DNA of 64,000 bases from Gaertneriomyces semiglobifer. Its lineage: Eukaryota; Chytridiomycota; Chytridiomycetes; Spizellomycetales; Spizellomycetaceae. The stretch covers positions 124,001 to 188,000 of the forward strand of contig JAHLKF010000006.1 in NCBI GenBank assembly GCA_025558075.1, given 5' to 3'. The translations under genes and the position numbers were made by a program. The notes below the pieces were generated by a model. It made no database searches and had not been told where the DNA came from. It worked only from the letters and a program-made list of their open reading frames with translations. Positions 43,587-52,539 of the stretch are shown here, in pieces; positions within the stretch are counted from its first letter, which is position 1, and every line of letters starts with the position of its first letter.

Positions 43587-44799
43587 TCAAACCAGGGTTC
43601 ATCTATTTGAGTAATGTGTAGACATGCCAATTGTCATCATTGTCAAGTTATATTGATATGCAAAAATACAAAATGTATGTCCGGACAAAGGCGCTCGCAA
43701 AATCATCAATATCAGAGTATTCATCGTGTCAGGTCACGGTCAAGAAAGATGAAGAGAAAAAAAAGGGGGGAAGAGGAATGATGAGTAAATTGATAGAATG
43801 AGTGCAAAGCAACCATTCTAAAGTGTATGGGGCATCCGTTGGGCGCGAGACCTCTTCAGGCGAGCAAATGCCGGAGGGGTTCAACATTTGGTGCTCAGCT
43901 GGGGCCTGCCTGTTGTTCATACGCCCACGGTCATCTTCGTTCACCAACGACGATGTTCCTTCAATGCCAGCGAGATAGACTGCAAACCCTCATGTGTGAT
44001 CTCGCTCATGCAACCAGAGTCCCGATAAAACCGACAATTGGCCCACCCTGACATTGGCAAACATCGTTGGCTTCCAGAAGAGATTCACCACACGGCTTCA
44101 ACGATGCGGTTTGGCCGACAAGGGTTGGTCGGAGGCATCTTGGACCGGGCAAACGGGAACCTTCACTAGATGTACTCCACTTTGTCCTGCGCCAGGAAGT
44201 TGGGGCATCCTTCTGGGACAAGTCTACCGAACGCTTAGAGCGCAAGACGTACCACCGTGAAGCATCGAGGCAGCGTTGTGGGAGTTACCCCTATCTAATT
44301 GATGGAAAACGATTCCTCACCTGCGAGTTTGGGCGCCGGCTGAGTGGACACGGCCGAAATCAATCTTGACATGCTTGCTGGTGCCAGAGGTCGCAAGAGG
44401 TCGTGCTTTGATGTGCACTGGATCTCAACAGGACGCGCTGCGACGCGGCTGCGTTTTATACACCCCTAACCCTGCCGCACACCCAGCGGACCTACATTTT
44501 TCCCTCCCGTGGGACATGTCCGAGCGCATGTAAAAGGCATACCGTCAGACGTCCGACGTACATTTTCAGTTCGATCTCCGTCAGCACTCCAAGGCCATGA
44601 TCTCCGTGGGACATCCAGCTTTGTAGCGTCAGAGCTCCTGCGGAGATCCTGTGGATGTGCGCCCAGATACCTTTTACCAGGGCATTCATCAGGGGTTCCC
44701 TGCATACTGGGTTTACCGCTGGATGCTGCTTACACCGACAATAATATTGCATTATAATACAGCATCAGTGTTCATATACGTCGAAGATATGACTGCCTT

Positions 44800-44987
44800 G
44801 ATCACAGTTCCTTGCCGGGATCGCTGCTTTCCTCTTCCTCCAAACCCATTGGCTCCGTGATACCTTCTTCGATATCACCGAAACTCAGTATCCTCGGACA
44901 TGGTTTCGGTGATATCGAAGACGGTATCGCGGAGCCAATGGGTTTGGAGGAAGAGGAAAGCAGCGATCTCGACAAGGAATCGTGATG
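44800..44987. repeat. Long near-perfect inverted repeat (hairpin)
   Basis: The arms 44820-44884 and 44903-44967 pair over 65 positions with two mismatches, separated by an 18-base loop. Pairing continues outward with more mismatches (ATCAC..TTCCTTG) to about 44800 and 44987. One arm reads ATCGCTGCTTTCCTCTTCCT at its outer end. A transcript would fold into a stem of about 83 pairs. No protein family spans it. Confidence 0.9.
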
Positions 44988-45470
44988 TGTTCTGGGTGGA
45001 AAATGAACTTGGAAGAAAATCGCGAGTTGAACTGTTGGAGGGAGGCAAATGCCATGGAAACGGACGTTGCTAACGGACGTGGCAAACGGACGGATGTCCG
45101 GGGGATCTCCGCAGAGTCGACATGCAGCGCAGATCCTTGTGAATGTCCCCTCGCACATACTAACCCAGCAGCTCCGACGGATGTCCCCAAGGATGTGTAG
45201 CGGGACTACATTGACGTGACTCCTTCAGGACATCCCTGTGTACCTTCGTAGGAGCATCCGCGTATGCTCTCTGAATGTGCGGCCAAAATGTGCTGGGGAA
45301 CAAAACTTCGCATGTACTGACGTACTCCATTACCTAAGCACTCCCGTCGGACATCCCGCAGGGTTGGGGGTGTAGTCGCCAAACTTTAATCTAAGGAATC
45401 ACGTGTTCAATTAGGTCACGTGTGTAATTAGACACGCCTGTCACGGGGCCTGTAAAGCCTGTGGCCTTTC

Positions 45471-45505
45471 ATGACTGTGCCACCGTGTTAAAGACCCTTC
45501 AAAGT
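45471..45505 (+). repeat. Short fragment of the dispersed repeat end
   Basis: ATGACTGTGCCACCGTGTTAAAGACCCTTCAAAG-type sequence, like the end of copy A (42466-42495) and the word ATGACTGTGCCACC near 47215 in copy B. Confidence 0.5.
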
Positions 45506-45691
45506 TCCCACAGAAATCCTTTAAAAGCAAGGGCGACGGGGAGATCCCCCGTTTTCTCTCAGTTAACCACCATGTCTTGCTTGTCATCGGCCTGTTGGCC
45601 AGCAGGATAAATAATAACAAAATGAGCGCCATTTCCAGGCGCGACAAACAGGTCCTGTCGTCGGCCTTGGGCCGCAAAATCAGGGCCATTC

Positions 45692-45739
45692 CTGGCTTTC
45701 ATGAAGTCTGGGGCCACAGATGACTTCATAGAAAGTCAG
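45692..45739. repeat. Small stem-loop, copy 1
   Basis: CTGGCTTTCATGAAGTC pairs with GACTTCATAGAAAGTCAG around a loop holding GGCCACAGAT. A related stem-loop occurs at 46358-46415. Confidence 0.65.
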
Positions 45740-46357
45740 GAGGCGAAGGGGGTGCTGCCGGCGGTTGTCTACGAAGAGCTAATTCAGCTCTATAAGCGGG
45801 CGTGCCATTGGCGGAAGGTCGAAACAAAGTTCCGGCGCTCGGTAAGTCGCGTTCGGTTCGCGTACGGTCACTTGATCGAACACTAATCCTGGTTCGATTG
45901 CATATTACGTAGCTGGATGCTGGGAAAGTGATTCTTTCCCGCAAGATGGGCGTAAGCCCCAACACATGGACGTGTCCGTCGCTGGTTGTCATCCGTGGCA
46001 ACAACAACACCACTGTTGTTGGAAACGCGAGTGCCATTCGCACTGGCCGCTCCCCGTCCCCCGCCCCATCGAACCCGAACCCTACCAATGATGAAGATGA
46101 AAAGCCGACGTGCTCCTCCGCTTCTGATACAGTTGACCCGAACCCGAACCTCCAGCTCCACCAACAGTTCCCGCTCCCGCTCGCGCTCGCTGTCTTCTCC
46201 CCCCCGCCCCAAGCGCTCCCCCATTTCGGCCGTAAAGTGCGGTAAGTCGCTTTCTGATGATTCTAAGGACGATCGCGCACTAATCGGGAATGTTGCGTAG
46301 CGGAATCCGGGGAATTGTCGGATAGGACTTACTCTTGGACTTGCCCGTCCCTGATCA

Positions 46358-46415
46358 TTGGCTTTCAAGGAATTCATATAAATCGGCGGCCACATATGAC
46401 TTCATTGAAAGCCAA
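46358..46415. repeat. Small stem-loop, copy 2
   Basis: TTGGCTTTCAAGGAATTCA pairs imperfectly with TGACTTCATTGAAAGCCAA around a loop with GGCCACATA. Both arms and the loop resemble copy 1, about 660 bases upstream. Confidence 0.65.
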
Positions 46416-46639
46416 GTCACAGTTGGACCGCGGGAAGGACGCAGGATGGGGGAGAGGCAACAGGCCATTGGACATTGGAACGGGTCATCAATCATGTACT
46501 ATAGAGGCGCCCTCCGAACGGACTCAGTAGTCCGGTGTTAGCTAATAGATCATTGATTTTGTGAGCTACTTTAAATTGGCCCCCCATTTGTGGAGGTGCC
46601 CCTGACTGGTTAGCCGTCCCATTATGCGAAATCGTCACT

Positions 46640-47275
46640 ATGGATGTCATTTGTGTGTTAGTGGGTCTCAAAGTAAATATCCGAGCGCCGCCGCAGGTAG
46701 TGCCTTTTGCACGGTATAACCTAAAACTGAACTCTTAATTTAAGGGGCGGTTAACTCAAGTTTGTTTGGCGAGTGAGAAACCCCCAAAACGCTGCATCTA
46801 ACAGACAATTCATCACAAGTGTTGAAGCCATTATAGATCCAGAAGCACTTGCTTTCAGATCACGAGTGTAAGGAGTTGCCTGCGACTGATGAACTCGGAG
46901 CACCACACATCGGAACAAAGCTGCATTACAGGCAATGTACACATTTTTTGCTAACCCTAGTGAGAAATTTACTGCACTTGAACAGGGCTTTTAACAATTT
47001 TGCATTTGGCGCATTAGCGTCGACCAAAAGCCCATCACCGCACACGCTGCGGGCCCAAACATACTGTTGGCATACTGTAGGTCAACACTCACTTCTGCAT
47101 CAAGTGCTGCTGTAATCGCACATACGGTTACCTCTCTCGGGTGTCGGCATGGTCTCGTTTTAAACGCCAACACTGCCGCAAAGTCCGCTCGCGCGACGAG
47201 AAATGTTCGCGCGCATGACTGTGCCACCTTATGATTATGAAAGGAAGGCGACAGTTGAAGACCACTAAACAGTGC
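46640..47275 (+). repeat. Dispersed repeat, copy B
   Basis: A longer, diverged copy of the repeat at 42114. Shared words are in the same order and orientation, from TGGATGTCATTTGTG to ATGACTGTGCCACC. About 250 extra bases lie in the middle, so either copy A is deleted or copy B carries an insertion. Confidence 0.6.
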
Positions 47276-47355
47276 CATCGCTGAACTTGCGCTATCCCCC
47301 TTTATTGTTAGAACTTCGATATCTCAGACGTAAGAGCCGGCTTCAAGCAGAAAAA

Positions 47356-47427
47356 CCCCGTGTAGCACAGTGGCAGTGCGTCAGTCTTGTAAACTGAAGG
47401 TCCCAGGTTCAATCCCTGGTGCGGGCA
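47356..47427 (+). tRNA. tRNA-Thr (anticodon UGU)
   Basis: A 72-base cloverleaf. D stem GCAC/GTGC; anticodon stem TCAGT/ACTGA with loop CTTGTAA, anticodon TGT; T arm CCAGG-TTCAATC-CCTGG; discriminator A. No intron. The acceptor is CCCCGTG against TGCGGGC, so the first position is a C-C mismatch where G1-C72 is expected. The D and T arms are identical to those of the tRNA at 47775. Confidence 0.85.
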
Positions 47428-47774
47428 TATTTTTCTTCCAAATGCTTTTGGAAACTTTTCGCATTTCTTTTGTTGCTTGACACTGTTTCACAGAACTGTA
47501 TAACAAGCGCTTTCAAATATGATGCGACTGGTACAACCTGCTGTCTCTTTACCTGCCGTCCAGCCCTTCCAGAATCTGTCAGCAGCAGCCATCCTTAAAA
47601 CACAGCGACGGTCTCTTCGATTTTCGTTCATTGTCAGAGATCATACCCCCCCACATTAGCCCAGGATCAGTGGTTTCTACGTACAGAGGTTTTATACAGT
47701 GCCCTGATATAGCTATCTATCTAGTTGCCCAGTCCTCAAACAAAATTAATGAGGATGCAATGACCAAAAGTGTA
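47428..47774. other. Spacer between two convergent tRNA genes
   Basis: A 347-base spacer with a TTTTTCTT run just after the first tRNA that could end RNA polymerase III transcription. No protein-coding exon recognised. Confidence 0.4.
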
Positions 47775-47846
47775 TGCCCGCACCAGGGATTGAACCTGGG
47801 GCCTTCTCCTTACGAGGGAGACGCACTGCCACTGTGCTATACGGGC
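47775..47846 (-). tRNA. tRNA-Thr (anticodon CGU)
   Basis: A 72-base cloverleaf on the minus strand. Acceptor GCCCGTA/TGCGGGC is fully paired (with one G-T). D stem GCAC/GTGC; anticodon stem TCTCC/GGAGA with loop CTCGTAA, anticodon CGT; T arm CCAGG-TTCAATC-CCTGG; discriminator A. No intron. Reads ACG codons; companion of the UGU gene 347 bases away. Confidence 0.92.
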
Positions 47847-48122
47847 AACCCGTGTCCAGTCAAAGTCTGACAAACTGATAACGTCAATTGTGTGCGGTCG
47901 CACTGTCTTCAATCAAACTCAACAAACTCATGCTTCGCTGGAATAGTGAATGGTCGGGAGTCAGGAGTGCTGTGAGAGAATGTCTACTCAATATGCTGAG
48001 ATGGAGCATGATGGAGTCGCTGCAAACGATCATCCATATGTGGAGGTGCTTGTAAGTCCTAACTACCGATTTTAACGAATATGAATCCCAGTCAACTCTA
48101 CGTCGTCTATCAAAACTCAAAA

Positions 48123-51058
48123 TTACTTAAGCGCACTAGCTTTGTCCAAAAATCTTCCCACGTTAGCGGTCTTGCCGCTTCCACCCATCAGCTTCGAAAT
48201 GTCTCCGAATACACTGGGTCTGGCTCCATCTCGTCCATTATCCCCACATCGCGCCCTTCGTTCAGAAATATCCATTGCTGTTTCGCCAGCGGCGTCAGCT
48301 GCTTTAGGGTCAGAACCCCAGTTAATGAAGGCCCTGACCGTGTCGCGATGCCCGTTTACAACTGCCCAATGCAATGGTAAGCGACCCCATTTGTCTCTAT
48401 GCGTGAGCATTGCTGCTGAGTCAGGGGACCATTCCAAAATCACGTCGATGACAGTTGGTGATGCTCCTCCGCGCGCCGCGTGATGTAGGGGAAGCTGGCC
48501 GTTGACATCAGGTCTGAGAAGGGGATGCTGAACGGCCTTTCTGCCTTTCTTTAAAGATAGATTCAGGCGTGCCATGAGTAGGGAAATCAGAGCAGGACTC
48601 CCGTTTTGGCAGGCGAGGTGTAGCGGTGTGGCGCCGTTCGAATCCAACGCCGATAGTGAAGCGCCATGGTCTATAAGCAGTTGGCAGGTTTCCAAGTGAG
48701 AATTAACGGCCGCGCAGTGAAGTGGAGTTGTTCGATAACCAGTAGCTCGGGTTCCTTTCAGGGTCCCATCCGGATGCACTTTCATTACCTCCAGTATGTG
48801 CTTCAAAACTGACACAGCGCCTTGCCCTGCCGCTTTGTAGACCATAGTCTCAACCGCAGAGGTGCTTTCATGGCGTGGGAGCTCCTGCTGTTGATTATCT
48901 CCTGTCGTCTGCCCAACGTTGGTTTCAACGGGACCAAGGCTTTCGTAGAGATAAGCGGCATAGTCCTCCAGCGTCGGTCGTTTCAGTAATTCCCCTGGGG
49001 CGAGCGCACCCAAAAGTTCTCCAAAAGCGCCCTCACATTGATCAAGTGCCTCACCGCTACCTTGTTGCCTTAAACGAAATTCTCTCGCTAGCACTTGACA
49101 AACCTTAAGCGCCGTCAAAGAATCACCACCACGTTCCAAAAAGTGATCCGATCGTCGCATAGGACCTTGAAGCATGTCGGACCAGACTCTCAATACCAGA
49201 TCCAACCATCCACCGAGGCGGGAGGTATCCGTTCCGTGATCTTCATCATCATCTCCGTGACAAGTAGGCCCAAGTGTAAGTTCAGCCAGCTCCTTACGCG
49301 AAAACTTGCCGGTCTTTGTCCTTGGTAAGCCTCTGACGAGAATGAAGCGCACTGGGACCATGTGTCGCGGAAGAGCGCGCTCACAAAGATATCGCAAGTA
49401 CTGGTTCAGCAGCTCCCCTGGTTTGCGCACCTCTTCTCGTCCATCGAGGTAAATATCTGCATTCTGTGGTACGCAGTATGCCACCAAAATTTTGGACCGG
49501 TGAAAGACAACCACAGCCGAAGTGAGAAGCGCAGTCGTCGCTTCCGACATCAGAGAGTGTTCGATTTCCTCAACTTCTACGCGCTTTCCAGCAATCTTCA
49601 CTTGGGTATCAATTCTCCCCAAAAGTTTCCAGTCCATGCTGGGTTGATCCCAGACAACTATATCGCCAGTTCTAAAGCATCTCCCGTAATCTGGATGATT
49701 GATGAACTTAAGTGCGGTTAACTCTGGCCGCTTTAGGTAGCCATTCCCAACTTGCGCCCCAGATATCCAAATCTCTCCGATTTCTGGTCTCTCTGGGCGT
49801 CCCGACCCTACAACAGGTACCATATCCAATGGATCCACATGAGGTATCTGTTCATGTCCGCCTCTAGCTGACATAACCAGTATCCGATTTCCTGATAGTG
49901 GTTCTCCAATGCATTTTCGATGAACGCCATCTCGCAGGACACATGCTGCCTGATAAACACAACATTCCGTCACTCCATAGGTATTGATCAGCTTTACATG
50001 TTTGCCCCAAGTGGTAACAATAGCTTGTGGTGTTGGCTCACCCCCAAGCGCAATGACTTTTAAGGATGGAAGATCGCGTGGACCCACGTCATCAATGGTA
50101 GAGAACAAGGATGGCGTAGTCAAAAGATGTGTTGCAGCTGTGAGCGATAAATACTGCGCCAGTGCCGCAAATATGGCGGCTTTGGGAGCAATAGCGATGG
50201 TTGCTCCTGCTACCAATGCTGATACGAAGTCTCCCAGGGAGGGATCAAATGTATGAGTTGACGCCACAAATACTGTACTATTCGCCACGACATCATGGGC
50301 CAAGTTCTTCGCCAGGCAATACGACGTTAGGGCACGGTTGGTGGCAATGCAGCCTGTATCCTGGATGTCAGTTTCTCCCCTCGAAGGAGAAGCAGGCCAT
50401 CATGAGCATACCTTTAGGTCTCCCGGTGCTCCCACTGGTGAAGTATATATGGGACACTTCATCAATGGCCTGAGGATGCACGTCTTGAAAATCCACATCA
50501 TTACGTGCTGTTGCGCTTTGGCGAAGCTCGTTCACAGTTACGCAATGGGCAGCAGCAGTATCATCACGCGAGGTCGCTCGTAGATAAAGGTGCTTCGCCT
50601 CATCGTCTGCGACAATTACCAATGCCGGCTCGGCATCTTCAACAATTAAAGGCAGTCGCGGATCAGTAAGGTCGACGGGAACCAGGGCTGTTACCATGTG
50701 CAAGGGTAAGCAAGTGACTGGACAACGAGAACACATATTCCTGGTACTAACCGGCCGCAGGTGATATCATCAAAACGGCTAACATGAGGATTGGCAATTC
50801 AACCCCTTCATCCACAGCAATTCCGATTCTTGGTGGGAGACCCTCATCGCTTGTCGGCAGACTGGACGAACACAGCCGTTCCTTGATCGCATTTGCAATT
50901 TGTGAAGAGTCTCCCCATATCTCTTCGTACGTGTATCGTTTTATGTTTTGCGCTCGCTCCGTCGCAGCGCACCAGAGGATGGCAGTGGCGTTGGGTGTTT
51001 CTTGAACTCGTCGCCGTATGAGCTCCGCTACTAGAGACGAGGCTGCCGTCATCGTCAC
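48123..51058 (-). CDS. AASDH/NRPS-like protein: adenylation domain, peptidyl carrier domain, ankyrin repeats
   Basis: Activates a carboxylic acid (probably an amino acid) as adenylate and loads it on its own carrier domain. Start MTMTAASSLVAELIRRRVQETPN at 51058. An intron (about 50698-50757) joins SPAA to LVPVDLTDPRLP. The A3 loop YFTSGSTGRPKG is followed by a second intron ending near 50350. Then come THTFDPSLGDF (the FD Asp is the usual alpha-amino-group ligand), VIALGGEPTP, INTYGVTECCVYQ (A5), EIWISGAQVGNGYLKRPELT, CFRTGD (A7), LGRIDTQVKIAGKRVEVEEIE (A8) and the A10 Lys in TKTGKFSRKEL. The carrier domain has FLERGGDSLTALKV with the phosphopantetheine Ser. After a linker there are four or five ankyrin repeats (TPLHCAAVNSHLETCQLLIDHGA; TPLHLACQNGSPALISLLM; LPLHHAARGG; LPLHWAVVNGHRDTVRAFINWG). 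No condensation, reductase or thioesterase domain. Stop at 48123. Confidence 0.85.
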
Positions 51059-51269
51059 ATCGTCCGCCCCTGCATGCGTATCCTCGTCTCCGTTGCGCGT
51101 CGAGGCATCGGTCCAAAACTTAAAAATAATTCAACGCGTTATCGTTAACACGATATGGTCCAAAAAGTCTCCAACAGCGATGCAAGCACGTACGGGCGAC
51201 TGATTATCAGGTTATGGTGGGATAAGAATCGTCGTCCGCATGCTCCTGCTATCCTTGGTCTCCACCCAG

Positions 51270-52426
51270 CTAAAGGGCAAGCGCTTCCAGCATGTCGATT
51301 AACGCAGCGTCATCGTGTTCGTCAATATCATACAATTCCATTGAAACATCGCCGGAGCTTTGTCTCGTTGGGCTCCCATTTACCGATTCGCTACTCTGGG
51401 TAAGCTGTAATTGACAAAGCATGTCAACAAGTTCGTCGTCCGATAATAGGGAAGTGCAACCCTGTGAAGTTTCCGACTCTTCCGTCGTGGTAGTGAAGGT
51501 ATTAATATCATCCACCTCATTGGATGGCATGTCCGTGCACCCAGTTCTTGCTTCATCCCCTGCCAAAAACGCTGAGAGAGGTATTTCCTCAAAGGTAAAA
51601 CATGCATCTTCATCGGTCCAATACTCCCGCACCACATCCGGCGAGAGTTCGGTACAGTGAGGTCGCTCCTGTTCTGCCGTCTCAGCGCTTCGTAACTCCG
51701 ACTCATCCTTTGGTGAGCTGGGCGGAAACAGTAGGCCAATAACATCTGTCGGGAACCCCAACACTGGTCGCACATCGCTCACAAGAGCATCTGGTCTAAT
51801 TTGCACCGCTTCAAAGCCTGCAGCGAGCGTATTGACAATTGAGTCCATAGTGTCTGCGGTTGCCAACATATTCTTAACCTTCTGCGGGTCGAACACTTGC
51901 TTGCGTTTGACATATCTTGATGGAATGGTAATGGACAGACGAGACCCAACAAGAATGTGCGATAATGCGGCTGTTGCGTTCTTGTGATCAGCACAATCCT
52001 GAGAGCCGGCGAAGGTCCGAGCGTCTACGCCGAATAGGCGGCTCAAGCTACCACCGAAGGCCGTGACTGCATGTGAGGTTTTGCATCATGTAAATACTAG
52101 GGACCAGATATTGAAATAACTCTTCAAATTGCCGCACCTCTTTGAATGGATTCTGCATGCGCAACCAGCATCGACAGCCGATAGCGAGGCTCCACATCCG
52201 CCGAATTGTGTATTGCACGGCACCTCGAGCACACTGCAGTCAGCGACAATGATTGCACTGTAACTTTGGCGTAGCAGACGCTGCATGAAGGAAAAGTGTA
52301 GGACTGGCATGGCAGAACTTGGAGCGGAGTTACAGTGATGGTCGTTGTCATCTCATCTCGACCGCCACGAATATCTACTGTTTCATCGGCCCAGGATCTG
52401 AGCTGCTGCAGAATGAACGCGTTCAA
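51270..52426 (-). CDS. DDIAS/noxin-like protein with RPA1-C-type zinc ribbon and OB fold
   Basis: The N-terminus (MNAFILQQLRSWADET) is followed by SYTFPSCSVCYAKVTV...TAVCSRC and RYRLSMLVAHAES. This is the four-Cys zinc ribbon set in an OB fold, as in the C-terminal domain of RPA1 and in DDIAS (noxin), an anti-apoptotic DNA-damage-linked protein of animals. A splice at GTGCGG (about 52136) to an acceptor near 52075 gives QRVTAFGGSLSRLFGVDARTF, which matches the DDIAS continuation V-F-G...L-x-x-x-F-G-[LV]. ALSHILVGSRLSI follows. The rest, about 200 residues, is acidic and disordered (ESETSQGCTSLLSDDELVDMLCQLQL). The stop is at 51270. Similarity is judged by eye; a more general RPA-like protein is the alternative. 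Confidence 0.65.
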
Positions 52427-52539
52427 GTATAACTCTTGGACAAATGGAGAATAATTATTGGGGGATACTGCCCCTCTATGTCTACTGTCTACATCGGTAC
52501 CTATCTATACTTTCAGATCAGTCAAAGCAATCTGTTCTA

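Larger units (their letters stand above)
41940..47355. other. Repeat-rich, gene-poor island
   Basis: About 5.4 kb with no recognised conserved protein. It holds dispersed diverged repeats, a cluster of short GGACATCC/GGATGTCC words, two similar stem-loops and one long hairpin, each listed separately. It ends at a tRNA-Thr gene. The character fits a zone of old insertions, but no transposase, integrase or reverse transcriptase fragment was seen. Confidence 0.6.

Noticed and set aside
43161..43590. Resemblance of SFGEERRLAVGVADGTGG to PTC7-type phosphatase motif I.
   Set aside because: The metal-binding Asp of the GED box and the following GGW are missing, and no later PP2C motif was found nearby. 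Kept only as a low-confidence hypothetical frame.
45883..46395. A 170-codon minus-strand frame with ERERERELLVELEVRVRV.
   Set aside because: It is the reverse complement of an SR-rich and Pro-rich low-complexity tract; the repeated pattern reflects the DNA composition.
41940..47355. An autonomous transposon.
   Set aside because: No reverse transcriptase, integrase, transposase or helicase motif was found in any frame of the island; only non-coding repeat signals are visible.
48123..52426. A secondary-metabolite cluster around the adenylation protein.
   Set aside because: The neighbours are a DDIAS-like protein, an SH3 membrane protein, CTNNBL1 and tRNAs. No tailoring enzyme, regulator or transporter is adjacent.
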